Source of the DNA: Leptospira meyeri
GTDB taxonomy: Bacteria; Spirochaetota; Leptospiria; Leptospirales; Leptospiraceae
Assembly: GCF_004368965.1 (NCBI RefSeq)
Contig: NZ_SORO01000001.1
Coordinates: 372,001-436,000 of the forward strand
DNA: 64,000 bases
Reading direction: 5' to 3'
Part shown: piece after piece, positions 10,586-20,664 of the stretch
Numbering within the stretch: the stretch's first letter is position 1
How the letters are laid out: each line of letters opens with the position of its first letter
Made by a program: the position numbers and the translations under genes
The notes under the pieces: model-generated
What the model was told of the DNA's origin: nothing
Databases searched by the model: none
The model's input: only the letters and a program-made list of their open reading frames with translations

Positions 10586-11557
10586 TTACCATTTAAAATT
10601 CCCTTGTTTTTCATATTGGAAGGGAATGGGTTCGGATACAGAAGGAACCTTTAGTCCAGATTCCCCTTTTAAATTAAATAGAGCCGATCTACTTTGGATG
10701 GTTTTATATAAAGAGGAACTAATTGAAGTTATGGGAAACTTTGTGGCAATCTTAACAGTAGAAGTTTTTCCCGAGTTGATGATTTCTTTTGGCGTTCCGT
10801 TTAAAAAAGTTTCACCAGCAAGATTTAAGTCATAGTTAAGTCCTGTTAGATTTAAATTGGAAGCTGCCTCGTTAGAAAATATAAAATCAAATTCTGTATT
10901 TAGGTCTAATTTTAAATTCGACAACCCAGCTTTTGCGGCTGAAGATGCTGGTTGTTTCGATCCTCCCAGTAACCCTTTCAAAAACCCTGTGGCAGTGTTT
11001 GCCAAAGTATCCGTATTCGAGGCACTAAGAATCTCTGCTTCTGAAGGCATTAGGATTTTAAAGTTTTTAATTTCAACATTGGGGAGGATGGCAGGGATTT
11101 CTCGTTTTTTGACAAACGGAAAACTAAGGGAATCTTTTCCTAGAAGTTGCCATTGTTTTGGGATAGGAACTTTCATATTTCCCTCTGCACTCACTTCTAA
11201 CATTGGTTTGGTTGGGAATTTTTTGTATAAATTCAGTAAATCAGTATATTTTAGTTTTACTTCTAAGGGAAGTTGTTTGGTTTTTTTTCCTTCGATGGCA
11301 CCTAAATCTGTTTTAATTTGAGAAAGTTTTAATCCTTCGATTTTGATATCCATATCCAGTAAGGAACTGGGAAGGGAAACCGGATAGGGATTTTTTACCG
11401 ATGTCAAAACAGAAAGTGTGATATCTGTTAAAGTTATATTTTTAATGGATAAGGAATCGAACTCAAATTCGGGCAAAGGAATTTTATCCTGAATGACACC
11501 GAGAACAGAACATTGGAGAGTGAAGATAGAGAAAAGAATAGGGATGGCCAATTTCAT
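10586..11557 (-). CDS. LEA14-like (WHy domain) lipoprotein
   Basis: A 323-residue lipoprotein: signal peptide with lipobox IFTLQC (Cys about 16), then beta-rich sequence resembling the water-stress/LEA type 2 fold. It has alternating hydrophobic strands and an N-proximal NPYPVSLP motif (about 57-64), the usual NPY/NPN-like turn of the family. A second similar strand block (DFIFSNEAASNLNLTGLNY onward) suggests two copies of the fold. The role of this family in bacterial envelopes is not settled. It stands alone, convergent with the lipoprotein gene and 30 bases upstream of the xth stop in the same orientation. Confidence 0.7.
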   Translation of the reverse strand: MKLAIPILFSIFTLQCSVLGVIQDKIPLPEFEFDSLSIKNITLTDITLSVLTSVKNPYPVSLPSSLLDMDIKIEGLKLSQIKTDLGAIEGKKTKQLPLEVKLKYTDLLNLYKKFPTKPMLEVSAEGNMKVPIPKQWQLLGKDSLSFPFVKKREIPAILPNVEIKNFKILMPSEAEILSASNTDTLANTATGFLKGLLGGSKQPASSAAKAGLSNLKLDLNTEFDFIFSNEAASNLNLTGLNYDLNLAGETFLNGTPKEIINSGKTSTVKIATKFPITSISSSLYKTIQSRSALFNLKGESGLKVPSVSEPIPFQYEKQGNFKW

Positions 11558-11587
11558 CCCAGAACTATCTCCTAAAAAACCACTTTG

Positions 11588-12358
11588 TCAAGTGAATTGG
11601 ATTTTCATAACGACAGGAGCATGGTCGGAGAGAATCGGTTCTTTGGCTATGGATACAGATTCCAGTTTGTATAAAGATGATTTTGTAATAAAAAAGTAAT
11701 CAATCCTCCAACCCTTATTATTCTTCCGAGCTTGGAAGCGGTAGGTCCACCAGGAATAGTCATCTCTGGTTTCCGGTTGTAAGACCCGATAACAATCTAA
11801 AAATCCAGAATCTAAAAACTTGGAAACCCATGCTCTTTCTTCTGGAAGAAATCCTGAACTCTTTTGGTTTCCTTTTGCATTGTGGATATCCATCTCTGTA
11901 TGAGCGATATTGACATCGCCACAAACAATCAGTGGTTTTTTCTTTTTTGTATAGGGTTTTGCTAGGTCAAAAAAGGAATCTAAAAATGTATATTTTACTT
12001 TTTGCCTTTCTTCTCCGCTTGTACCGGAGGGAAAATACAGATTCCAGAGAAAAAAATCTGGGTATTCTAAAAAGAGGGACCTGCCTTCACTTCGATAGAT
12101 TCCTTCACCAAATCCTACTACTACTGATTTTGGTTTGAGTTTGGTAAGAACAGCAGTGCCACTGTATCCAGGTTTCTCTGCAATGCATGTGTGGACATCA
12201 TAGCCCAAACTTCGAAATTCCGATCGGTCTATCTCTGAGACAGGGGCCTTTGTTTCTTGGAAACAAATAATGTCAGGATTTTCCTGACGTATAAAATCTA
12301 GTAAACCTTTGCTCAAACTGGAGCGAATTCCGTTGCAATTTAACGTGATGATTTTCAT
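11588..12358 (-). CDS. xth: Exodeoxyribonuclease III / AP endonuclease
   Basis: Mg2+-dependent endonuclease/exonuclease of base-excision repair that cuts 5' of abasic sites. At 256 residues it has the normal length. Visible active-site motifs are LNCNGIRS (metal/substrate Asn), CFQETK (metal Glu), GDVNIAHTEMD (catalytic Asp and Asn), WRIDYFF and SDHAPV (catalytic Asp-His near the C-terminus). It diverges from the nucleotide cyclase operon with 50 bases between. Confidence 0.95.
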   Translation of the reverse strand: MKIITLNCNGIRSSLSKGLLDFIRQENPDIICFQETKAPVSEIDRSEFRSLGYDVHTCIAEKPGYSGTAVLTKLKPKSVVVGFGEGIYRSEGRSLFLEYPDFFLWNLYFPSGTSGEERQKVKYTFLDSFFDLAKPYTKKKKPLIVCGDVNIAHTEMDIHNAKGNQKSSGFLPEERAWVSKFLDSGFLDCYRVLQPETRDDYSWWTYRFQARKNNKGWRIDYFFITKSSLYKLESVSIAKEPILSDHAPVVMKIQFT

Positions 12359-12408
12359 CTAGAATTGAGATCGATTGTATAGCCAAATCAGTCGATACTA
12401 AAATTGGC

Positions 12409-15168
12409 ATGATAGAAATTTCCGCAGAAATTCCGTTCCTCCGAACGTCCAAACTAACGTTTCTCTTCTGGGACGAATCCCCAGGAAGTCTAGAAACCTG
12501 GGATTGGAGTGAGGGGCTTACTATATTCTTTCAAACTCGGCGTGCCGGGGAATTGGAATTTCGATTTGGACCCCCACTTTGGGGCATTCCAGCAGAAACC
12601 AATCGTATTGAGTTTCCTTTTGTATCCATTCATAACATTCCAACGAATAAATACCTAGCAACCGAATTGTCAAGGTTAGGTGAGGGAAAGACTTTTTTTG
12701 TTCTGATCCCAAAACGAATGGAATTGGAGGCTCGATCTGTTTTTGCAAGATTAGAATACCTTTGGGATGACAAAATTTCTCCTGATCGAATCTCTCATAA
12801 ATTTGGCCTTACGGGAAAAACAAGTTCTGTTTCAGAATCCCAAGTTTCGAAAGAAACAAATGCAAAAAAAAATCAGTTCACTTATCCTCCTTTAGAATTT
12901 ATCGGGAAGTCAGGAAGAAAAAAAATTAGAGAAGAGGAATTGGTTGCTGCAGGAGGAAACCTAAATGGTTCTTATGTAGAAACAAATTCTGAACTAATTT
13001 CTGAAAATCCAACTGTGGTTTCTACTTTTGAAGATGAATCCCCCAATCATCCTTACGATTTAATTGAATCTTCTTTTGCGGAAGAAGTTGTGACGAAAGA
13101 ACCTGAATCAGTGGAAACCGCTTCGAAGCCGGAATCTACGGAACCTGAAATAAGTGAATCTCCCGATTTACATACATTAGATGGATCCTCAAATACAAAG
13201 TTTTCCCTTCAGTTAAAAATGATGGGTGTTATAAGTTTTCTTTTTGCATTGTCCGTAGGAGTTATCATCTTTTTTGCTTCTTTTTATTTTAAAAGATCCA
13301 TTGAACTTCAGTTAAGGGACAACAACATTCGTATCGCAGAAATTATAGGTTCAAAAGTTAAATCTGATATTTTGGGAGTTGTAGAAAAAGGTCGCCAAAT
13401 TGCCATTACCCTTACGACCCAAGGCCTTCCTGAGGCAGAACGAAGACTTTTGATCAAAACCTTTTTTCAAAATGATAAAGAATTTATATACCTAGGGATT
13501 TTCGAAAAAAAAGAAAATACTCTCATTATGAAACGAGAGGTATTTAATGAAGAAGAACTGAAAAAAAGTTCTGTTACAGAAGAAGATTTTCATAATGTAG
13601 TAAATCGAAATCGAGATGCGTTGGCGGAAGCCTTCAATGGACAAGCTGTGTTATTAAACTCAAGTCCTGGGTTTCAAGAACCATCGTTTGCCATTGCCAT
13701 TCCCACTTCTGAAAATGGTGAATTAGACAATGCTCTTGTGATGATTGTTAAATTAAACAAAATCATCGGAGCATTTTCCAAAAAAGGAATCGAAACCACT
13801 TTTATGGTTAATGGGAATGGGACTGCCCTTGCTCATCCTAAAGAAGACTTAATTCTTGCGGCCACTGATCTTGCTTCTATGCCAATCGTAAAATCGATGT
13901 TAACAAGTGCGCCTAATACAGGGCAAATGAGTTATATAGATGAAGAATTGGGTGGTTCTTATTTAGGATCCTTCCAAAAGATTGGATTTGCTGATGCTGG
14001 TGTGATCACTATTGTTTCGGAAGAAAAAGCATTTGCTGATGTTTATAAAAGCCAAAAAACAAATCTTTACATTGCAGGAATTGGTCTTTGTGCGGCATTG
14101 ATCTTTGTATTTTTCTTTTCTAAGACAATTACAAGACCTGTATTACAACTTCTTTCAGCCACTTTAGAAATTGCGAAAGGTAATTTTAAAATAGGAATCA
14201 AACCAACCACTCAAGATGAGGTTGGACTTCTTACGAAATACTTTATTGATATGGGACAAGGTTTAGAAGAAAGGGAGAAGGTAAAAAACATTCTGGGAAG
14301 TATGATCGATCCAGTTGTGGTTCAAGAAGCCATGGTGGATCTTGCTGCTTTGAAACGCGGATCAGAAACCCACATCACTGCATTTTTTTCTGATGTTGCA
14401 AGTTTTTCAACGATCTCAGAACAGTTGAAGTCAGCAGACCTTGCCGCTTTATTAAATGAATATTTATCTGCAATGACCCTTCTTCTGAAAAAACACGAAG
14501 GTGTTTTGGACAAATACATTGGGGATGCCATTGTAGGAATTTTTAATGCTCCTGTTCCTGTGATCGACCATGAACTAAAAGCGGCTCGTGCGAGTGTCGA
14601 TATGGTGATGAAACTTGCTGAACTTAGGGAATATTGGACAAAAAACAATCTTTATTCCAAAGAAGCTCAAGTGATGGATGCTCGAATTGGGCTAAATTCT
14701 GGACCAGCTAAGGTTGGTTTTATGGGAACAGATGCCCTGGCTTCTTACACGATGATGGGTGATACTGTCAACCTTGCAGCCAGGTTAGAAGCTGCAGGCA
14801 AGGATTATGGGGTGAACATTCTAATTACGGATCCGATTCAAGTGGCCATACAGGAAGAAATGGTAACTCGTTATATGGATTTGGTTCGTGTGAAAGGTAA
14901 AAATGAGCCTGTCAGAATCCACGAGCTAATTGGTTATCGATCCTTGGTTTTACCGAATCAAATCGAAGCAGCGGAGATTTATGAAGCGGGATTTAAAGCT
15001 TATTTAGAAAAAAACTGGGTTTCTGCGATTCAATATTTTAAAGAATCTGAAAAGGCAAAAGGAAAAAAAGATAAATCCTGCCATATGATCATCGAACGTT
15101 GTGAAGAATATAAAATTAACCCACCTGATCCTGATTGGGATGGTGTATTTACCAGGACACATAAATAA
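12409..15168 (+). CDS. Membrane adenylate/guanylate cyclase with extracytoplasmic sensor and HAMP
   Basis: A 919-residue class III nucleotide cyclase. The order is an N-terminal domain of about 155 residues that I do not recognise, an acidic low-complexity linker, TM1 (about 269-290), a Cache-like periplasmic sensor (about 290-545), TM2 (about 552-572), HAMP, then the cyclase domain (about 650-825) and a short TPR-like tail. Catalytic features are present: metal Asp in FFSDVASF and in YIGDAIVG, and the Asn/Arg pair in GDTVNLAARLEA. I cannot tell ATP from GTP preference. It is the first gene of a three-gene operon; the FecR-domain gene follows after 5 bases. Confidence 0.9.
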   Translation: MIEISAEIPFLRTSKLTFLFWDESPGSLETWDWSEGLTIFFQTRRAGELEFRFGPPLWGIPAETNRIEFPFVSIHNIPTNKYLATELSRLGEGKTFFVLIPKRMELEARSVFARLEYLWDDKISPDRISHKFGLTGKTSSVSESQVSKETNAKKNQFTYPPLEFIGKSGRKKIREEELVAAGGNLNGSYVETNSELISENPTVVSTFEDESPNHPYDLIESSFAEEVVTKEPESVETASKPESTEPEISESPDLHTLDGSSNTKFSLQLKMMGVISFLFALSVGVIIFFASFYFKRSIELQLRDNNIRIAEIIGSKVKSDILGVVEKGRQIAITLTTQGLPEAERRLLIKTFFQNDKEFIYLGIFEKKENTLIMKREVFNEEELKKSSVTEEDFHNVVNRNRDALAEAFNGQAVLLNSSPGFQEPSFAIAIPTSENGELDNALVMIVKLNKIIGAFSKKGIETTFMVNGNGTALAHPKEDLILAATDLASMPIVKSMLTSAPNTGQMSYIDEELGGSYLGSFQKIGFADAGVITIVSEEKAFADVYKSQKTNLYIAGIGLCAALIFVFFFSKTITRPVLQLLSATLEIAKGNFKIGIKPTTQDEVGLLTKYFIDMGQGLEEREKVKNILGSMIDPVVVQEAMVDLAALKRGSETHITAFFSDVASFSTISEQLKSADLAALLNEYLSAMTLLLKKHEGVLDKYIGDAIVGIFNAPVPVIDHELKAARASVDMVMKLAELREYWTKNNLYSKEAQVMDARIGLNSGPAKVGFMGTDALASYTMMGDTVNLAARLEAAGKDYGVNILITDPIQVAIQEEMVTRYMDLVRVKGKNEPVRIHELIGYRSLVLPNQIEAAEIYEAGFKAYLEKNWVSAIQYFKESEKAKGKKDKSCHMIIERCEEYKINPPDPDWDGVFTRTHK

Positions 15169-15173
15169 GTTTT

Positions 15174-17300
15174 ATGAGATGGTTGAACGATACAAGATTT
15201 GTAGTATCTGCTTTAGTTTTACTAATTCTTATATTCTCATACTTTCTCTATCGGAATTTAAACGACCGTTTCATTGACTCTTCAAGTCCTACGATTGGGG
15301 TGATCACTTTTAAGAATAAAACTGTTCTACGGAAATATAATGATGCTGTGGTTTGGGATTTAATTGAATCCAAAACAGAAGTAAAAAATAGGGATACGAT
15401 CCGTACGGAAGGACTTTCGGATGCCGTACTCACATTGAATGATGGAACAAAAATAAATATATCCGAAAATTCGATGATTCTTTTGGATATTTCGGATCGG
15501 AATATTAATATAAATTTTGCTTATGGTTCATTTGAAGCTGCCCGTGAGGGAACTGTTTCTGGTGATATGAAAATGAACATCACCGCAGGCGATAAAACAG
15601 TACAAGTAGCTAGCGGTGATGTAAAACTTGATAAAACAAAATCTGAGTTAAATATCAAAGTTGACCAAGGGGAAGCAAAACTCACAACCAACGGAAAGGA
15701 AGAAACGATAGCCAAAGACCAAGTGGCAAATGTTACTGAGTCTGGTGTGAAAGTGGGAAAACCTGTGTATCGTTTGGTTGGACCAGAGGATAGAAAAAAT
15801 ATTCTTTCAGAATCGGGATCAGAAAAAATTCAATTTGTGATATCTGGTTGGAAACAGGAGCAGGTCAAACAAACAAGTCCAACGATCGAAATTTCCCTAT
15901 TCCCTGACTTTTCTAAATCTTTAATCAAAGAAAAGTTAAGTTCATCAAACCTATCCAAAAAATTAAATCCAGGTTCATACTATTGGAGAGTTTCGTATGA
16001 AGACCCGAACTCAAAATCCAAACAAACCACAGAGGTGTTTCAGTTTAGGATCTTAAGTGATCCTTCATTAAAAATTTTAAGTCCTAAACCAAATGAAGTG
16101 TTTTCTTATACTCAAGAAGTTCCTGTAGTTCGTTTTGTTTGGAACCCACTGGATCTTTATTCTTCTTATACTGTTTTGATTGCCAAGGATTCAAATTTTT
16201 CAGATATCGTTGTTTCAAAACAAACTCAAAATCAATCCTTAGCCTTTGATTCTCTAAAGGAAGGAAATTATTTTGCAAAGATCCAAGCCAAATCCAATCT
16301 CCCAGGGATCTCAGAGAAACTATCATCTGTGATTAGTTTTCAGGTCACAAAAAAAACAAATCTAACTCCGCCAGAACTTTTGGAGCCGAGCAAAGGGAAA
16401 AGTTTTGCGGAGGAACAAACAAAGTCCCAACTTTTCTTTTCTTGGAAGGATGATAAAGACTTCATACAATATGAATGGGAACTTAGTTCTGATTCTAATT
16501 TTTCATCAATACTAAAAACTGAGTCGATTAAGAATAATTTTCTAAAATTACCTAGTGGTCTTGGTATAGGAACATATTTTTGGAGAGTGAAAGGAATTGG
16601 TTCGAATGGAACTTCTTTAGAATCAAAATCCAATACTTTTACGGTGATTGCAAAAGAAGAAATGGAGTTAATTGCTCCAGCGAACGGATCTGAGGTGGAA
16701 GTGGATGAACGCTCTGTTGTCATTCTAAAATGGAAAAAACTAACAGGGAAATCTAATTATGAATTAGAAATTGCAAAAGGTTCAGATTTCCAACCTCTTT
16801 ACACAAAAGAAACTGTTTCTGGCAATTATTTTGAATTTAAGTCCAAAGACTTAGGTCGATTTTTTTGGCGAGTTCGTCCAGTTGGTTCCGATCCATCTGA
16901 TACTAGCGTAGCACGTAGTTTTCAAATGATTTCCAATATGGAACCTCCTGGTTTGGTGAGTCCAAGTCGAAATGAAACGGTCGATTTGTTTTCTAGAAGT
17001 TCGATTTTGTTTGTTTGGAAATCAGTTGAGAAAGTTTCTAGTTATCGAATTCGTTTGATTGATATTTCAGGGATTCGAGAGAAACAAGTTTTGAATGAAA
17101 GAATTAACTCTACAAGATTTCAATTTAACGATATTCAAAAATTGAATGTTGGTAGGTTTCGTTGGGAAGTTGCTGCCCTCTACAAACAAGCTGATGGAAG
17201 CGAACGTGAATCTGCTTATAATAAACAGGACTTTTTTATTTCAGTTCCAGAGCTAAAGGTTCCAAAAATCCTAACACCAGGAAAGATTTATGTGGAATAA
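15174..17300 (+). CDS. FecR-domain protein with tandem Ig/Fn3-like repeats
   Basis: A 708-residue protein with an N-terminal signal anchor (about 9-27) and a FecR-type domain (about 60-200: DTIRTEGLSDAVLTLNDGT, then MILLDISD and VKVDQGEAKLT-like strands). Four or so repeats of about 95 residues follow. Each has a Pro at its start, a FxW motif near the front (FVWNP, FSWKD, LKWKK, FVWKS) and a YxWRV/FxWRV turn near the end, typical of Ig/Fn3 folds. No FecI sigma factor is nearby, so it is not a classical iron-signalling FecR. Its position suggests it feeds an envelope signal to the cyclase. Confidence 0.75.
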   Translation: MRWLNDTRFVVSALVLLILIFSYFLYRNLNDRFIDSSSPTIGVITFKNKTVLRKYNDAVVWDLIESKTEVKNRDTIRTEGLSDAVLTLNDGTKINISENSMILLDISDRNININFAYGSFEAAREGTVSGDMKMNITAGDKTVQVASGDVKLDKTKSELNIKVDQGEAKLTTNGKEETIAKDQVANVTESGVKVGKPVYRLVGPEDRKNILSESGSEKIQFVISGWKQEQVKQTSPTIEISLFPDFSKSLIKEKLSSSNLSKKLNPGSYYWRVSYEDPNSKSKQTTEVFQFRILSDPSLKILSPKPNEVFSYTQEVPVVRFVWNPLDLYSSYTVLIAKDSNFSDIVVSKQTQNQSLAFDSLKEGNYFAKIQAKSNLPGISEKLSSVISFQVTKKTNLTPPELLEPSKGKSFAEEQTKSQLFFSWKDDKDFIQYEWELSSDSNFSSILKTESIKNNFLKLPSGLGIGTYFWRVKGIGSNGTSLESKSNTFTVIAKEEMELIAPANGSEVEVDERSVVILKWKKLTGKSNYELEIAKGSDFQPLYTKETVSGNYFEFKSKDLGRFFWRVRPVGSDPSDTSVARSFQMISNMEPPGLVSPSRNETVDLFSRSSILFVWKSVEKVSSYRIRLIDISGIREKQVLNERINSTRFQFNDIQKLNVGRFRWEVAALYKQADGSERESAYNKQDFFISVPELKVPKILTPGKIYVE

Positions 17301-18471
17301 ATTTCATTCTTATTTGATTATATTTTTTATTTCTCTCTCTTCCCTTGTGGCACAATCAAATAATGAAGAGGGAACTCAATACCAATTACGTTGGTTAGAT
17401 GTAGAAGGTGCTACGGGTTATGTTCTTGAAATTAAAAATTCCAGTGGTTATCTTGTTCTTTCAGAAAGAGTAAATGGAACAAGTTACGACTTGGTAAACT
17501 ATACTTCTGGGATTTATGAACACAGAGTTGCTGTGATCAATAAACTAGGCAAAGTAGGAAGTTATTCGGAATGGGTAAAATTTGAAGTTGTTGTTTCTAG
17601 GGTTCCTACGCTAACAAAAGATTCTGTATATTCTGTATCCAAGGAAGAAAAAGAAAAAGTATTTTTACTAGAGGGTAAAGATTTTATCAGTCCTATGAAA
17701 GTGTATATGGTGACTGGCGGTAAAAGAATTCTTGCTAAAAAAGTAGTCATCGAATCCGATTCGGTTGCGAAAGCAACATTCGCAGTGGATGCAGATACAG
17801 ATACGGGAATATATGATTTGGTTTTAGAAAATCCAAGAAATAAAGTGTTAACCGCCAAACAAAGAGTTGTTTTATCTGACTCAAAAGAAAAGGCGAATCG
17901 GTTTGCCCAAAGACAGGAGAGGATCGTTCGAAAAGAAATCCCTGAAGACTATTACGAAACTCCATACTTTTCAACACTTTGGAGATCTACCATTCTGCCG
18001 GGTTGGGGTCAAAAATACATTGATGGAAACAATTGGAAACTCTATGTATTTCCAGTCGTTGCGCTTTCGGCTGTTGGATTGTATGCTAATTCCTATAACC
18101 GTTTTTTAAGTGCTCGGTCCGATTACCAATCAGCAGTTCTTTTGGGAGCATTACTTGTGGAAAGACAGGATGCACAAGTTTTATGGTTGATCAATCGAAC
18201 GAATGCCGAGGCAAAATTTAATTCCGCCAAGTCTGAGTTAGGTGTAATCCAGGCTGGGGCAGGGATTTTGGGTGTTTTTTTACTCTATAATATTGTAGAT
18301 TCCTACTTTTCCGCAAAACGAAATGTTGCAAGTGATGGACCTGGATTTCCGCTGGGTGAAACGAACAAACGTGTGCAAGCTTCCGTAAGTACCGATCTTG
18401 GTTGGAACCAATCAAAATTTGCCTATGAATATGGCTCACGATACCAAATCGAATTCTCTTCCCGTTTCTGA
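17290..18471 (+). CDS. Exported Fn3-like protein with DUF5683-like C-terminal domain
   Basis: A 393-residue protein overlapping the FecR gene by 11 bases. The order is a signal peptide (cleavage near LVAQ-SN, about 20), an Fn3-like unit similar to the repeats of the upstream gene (LRWLDVEGATGYVLEI), an IPT/TIG-like beta segment, then a C-terminal region with two hydrophobic segments and the motif WRSTILPGWGQKY typical of DUF5683-type membrane proteins. The shared fold and overlap suggest it works with the upstream protein at the envelope. It has no predicted enzyme activity. Confidence 0.65.
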   Translation: MWNKFHSYLIIFFISLSSLVAQSNNEEGTQYQLRWLDVEGATGYVLEIKNSSGYLVLSERVNGTSYDLVNYTSGIYEHRVAVINKLGKVGSYSEWVKFEVVVSRVPTLTKDSVYSVSKEEKEKVFLLEGKDFISPMKVYMVTGGKRILAKKVVIESDSVAKATFAVDADTDTGIYDLVLENPRNKVLTAKQRVVLSDSKEKANRFAQRQERIVRKEIPEDYYETPYFSTLWRSTILPGWGQKYIDGNNWKLYVFPVVALSAVGLYANSYNRFLSARSDYQSAVLLGALLVERQDAQVLWLINRTNAEAKFNSAKSELGVIQAGAGILGVFLLYNIVDSYFSAKRNVASDGPGFPLGETNKRVQASVSTDLGWNQSKFAYEYGSRYQIEFSSRF

Positions 18472-18514
18472 CAAAAAGCTTGTTTAGGGAAGGTCTTCCC
18501 CTCATGCTGATTTT

Positions 18515-19807
18515 ATGCCGATTCCCATTTTACGTTCCAACAGAAATTCAAAAAAAGAATTGGATCGTTTTCTTTCGGGAGCGAAAGAAGACCTAAGTTC
18601 CGCTACTGCAAAAATCCTACCGATTTTAGAGGCAGTGCGAACGAGGGGAGACAAAGCTCTTATCGAATACACTGAAAAATTTGATGGGATTCTGTTAAAT
18701 TCGGTTACTATCGATCCCCATTCCATACAAACAAATCTAAACCCGAATATAAAAGAGGCCTTCCTGCGGGCGAAATCTAATATTGAATCTTTCCACGAAG
18801 CACAAAAAAGAGAGTCGTGGTCGAGAACCATTGACGGTAACCGATTGGGTGTCAAATACACTCCCATCCCATCACTTTCTGTCTATGCACCTGGCGGAAA
18901 GGCTTTGTATCCATCCAGTGTACTTATGGGAGTGATCCCTGCCAAAATTGCTGGAGTCAAAAATATCCAACTCATCACTCCACCACAAAAAGATGGTCTT
19001 CCTGAAATTCTTGTTTGGCTTTGCCAGATTCTAGAAGTAAATCGTATTGTTACTGTCGGTGGTGCACAGGGAATTGCTGCCGCTGCCTACGGAACAGAAT
19101 CCATTCCAAAATCTGAATTCATCGTGGGCCCGGGAAATGCTTATGTAGCCGCCGCCAAATCTTATTTAGCTGGGCAGGGAATCATTGGTATTGATAGTCC
19201 TGCCGGTCCGAGTGAGGTTTGTATTATTGCTGATTCTTCTGCAAATCCAAAATGGATCGCTTGTGATATGTTATCGCAAGCAGAACATGGTGAAGATTCT
19301 TCAGCCATTCTACTCACAACAGAGGAAAATTTTGCCAAAAAAGTTAGTGAAGAATTGGAAAAAGCATTTGTGGAACGTCCCAAACGTTTGGCGATGAAAC
19401 AAAATTCCATTTATAAAAATTCAGCGATTTTAGTTTTTCCAAGTTTAGAGGATTGTATTTGGTTTTCGAATGAGTTGGCACCTGAACATTTAGAAATTCA
19501 AACAAAAGAAAACGAATCAGTTTTTTCAAAAATTGAACATGCCGGCAGTGTTTTTATTGGGCCATATTCTCCAGTCGCTATGGGGGATTATATTAGTGGT
19601 ACTAATCATATTCTTCCCACTGCCAGAGGTAGTCGAATCTATTCTTCTCTTGGAGTGGATACATTTTTGAAACGAGTGACTTTCCAAGAAGTAACAAAAG
19701 AATCTTTGGTAACTCTCTATCCATTTGTAAAATTAATGTCAGAATTAGAGGGACTTGATGAAGAGCATGGAACGAGTGTTAAGGTTCGTACAGAGGAATC
19801 GTTGTGA
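18515..19807 (+). CDS. hisD: Histidinol dehydrogenase
   Basis: Zn-dependent enzyme that catalyses the last two steps of histidine synthesis (L-histidinol to L-histidine with 2 NAD+). At 430 residues it has the normal length. Family motifs seen: GGAQGIAAAAYGTES, DSPAGPSEVCIIAD, SQAEHGEDS, NELAPEHLEIQ (the catalytic Glu-His pair) and a C-terminal SSLGVDTFLKR. The stop overlaps the GTG of panC (GTGA). No other his genes are here, so it is separated from the rest of its pathway. Confidence 0.97.
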   Translation: MPIPILRSNRNSKKELDRFLSGAKEDLSSATAKILPILEAVRTRGDKALIEYTEKFDGILLNSVTIDPHSIQTNLNPNIKEAFLRAKSNIESFHEAQKRESWSRTIDGNRLGVKYTPIPSLSVYAPGGKALYPSSVLMGVIPAKIAGVKNIQLITPPQKDGLPEILVWLCQILEVNRIVTVGGAQGIAAAAYGTESIPKSEFIVGPGNAYVAAAKSYLAGQGIIGIDSPAGPSEVCIIADSSANPKWIACDMLSQAEHGEDSSAILLTTEENFAKKVSEELEKAFVERPKRLAMKQNSIYKNSAILVFPSLEDCIWFSNELAPEHLEIQTKENESVFSKIEHAGSVFIGPYSPVAMGDYISGTNHILPTARGSRIYSSLGVDTFLKRVTFQEVTKESLVTLYPFVKLMSELEGLDEEHGTSVKVRTEESL

Positions 19808-20658
19808 TCGTTATATCTAACATTGCAGAACTAAAAAAACAAGTAGGTATATGGAAAAGGGAAGGGGTTTCCATCGGCTTTTGTCCTACAATGGGAAGTT
19901 TGCATGCAGGTCATATGGACTTAGTCGAAACTTCGAAGAAAAAAACGGATAAAACCATTGTTTCAATTTTTGTTAATCCCACTCAGTTTAATGATCCAAA
20001 GGATTTTGAGAATTACCCAGTTAATACAGAAACCGATTTGAAGTTATGCGAAGAAAAGGGAGCGGATTTGGTTTTTTTACCTGATGTCAAAACCATTTAT
20101 CCAAAAACCAAAACTCCTATCCAAATGAGTATTCCAGAATTACAAAAACACCTTTGTGGACGTACAAGACCTGGACATTTTGAAGGTGTTTTACAGATTG
20201 TTTCGAAACTTTTCCATTTAACTGAGCCTACGATTGCTTTTTTTGGTCTGAAGGACTACCAACAATTTCGAATCATTTCTACCATGGTTGAAAATCTTAA
20301 TTTTCCTTTGGAAGTGGTTGGGGTTCCCACTCGCAGAGAGTCAGATGGCCTAGCCATGAGTTCACGAAACATTCGTTTGAACCCAAAAGATAGGGAAACT
20401 GCAAGTCTCATTCCGAGAATGTTTGCATTAGCCGAAAAAACAGTTCTTGGTGGTGAAAGAAACCTTCCTCTCTGGAAAGAAATTCTGAGAGATTTTTTGC
20501 TCACTGGAAGTTCCGTTCAGATTGATTACTTAGAAGTTGTAGATCCAGTGAATCTCCAACCGATTGAAAAAATGGAAGGAGATATTCTTCTCGCATTGGC
20601 TATGTTTGTTGGTGGGGTTCGTCTCATTGATAATCAGATTATTAAAATTCCAAATTAA
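19804..20658 (+). CDS. panC: Pantothenate synthetase
   Basis: ATP-dependent condensation of pantoate and beta-alanine to pantothenate (vitamin B5, for CoA). 284 residues. Signature motifs: PTMGSLHAGHM (nucleotide binding), FVNPTQF, GRTRPGHFEGV, GLKDYQQ and SSRNIRL. The GTG start overlaps hisD by 4 bases, indicating translational coupling. Confidence 0.97.
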   Translation: MIVISNIAELKKQVGIWKREGVSIGFCPTMGSLHAGHMDLVETSKKKTDKTIVSIFVNPTQFNDPKDFENYPVNTETDLKLCEEKGADLVFLPDVKTIYPKTKTPIQMSIPELQKHLCGRTRPGHFEGVLQIVSKLFHLTEPTIAFFGLKDYQQFRIISTMVENLNFPLEVVGVPTRRESDGLAMSSRNIRLNPKDRETASLIPRMFALAEKTVLGGERNLPLWKEILRDFLLTGSSVQIDYLEVVDPVNLQPIEKMEGDILLALAMFVGGVRLIDNQIIKIPN

Positions 20659-20664
20659 ACCTAA

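Noticed and set aside
15174..17300. Classical FecI/FecR iron-signalling system
   Set aside because: No ECF sigma factor or TonB receptor gene is adjacent in either FecR operon.
18487..18500. GGGAAG-GT-CTTCCC palindrome upstream of hisD as an operator
   Set aside because: Arms are only 6 bases with a 2-base centre, a pattern that occurs by chance, and no regulator is suggested by the context.
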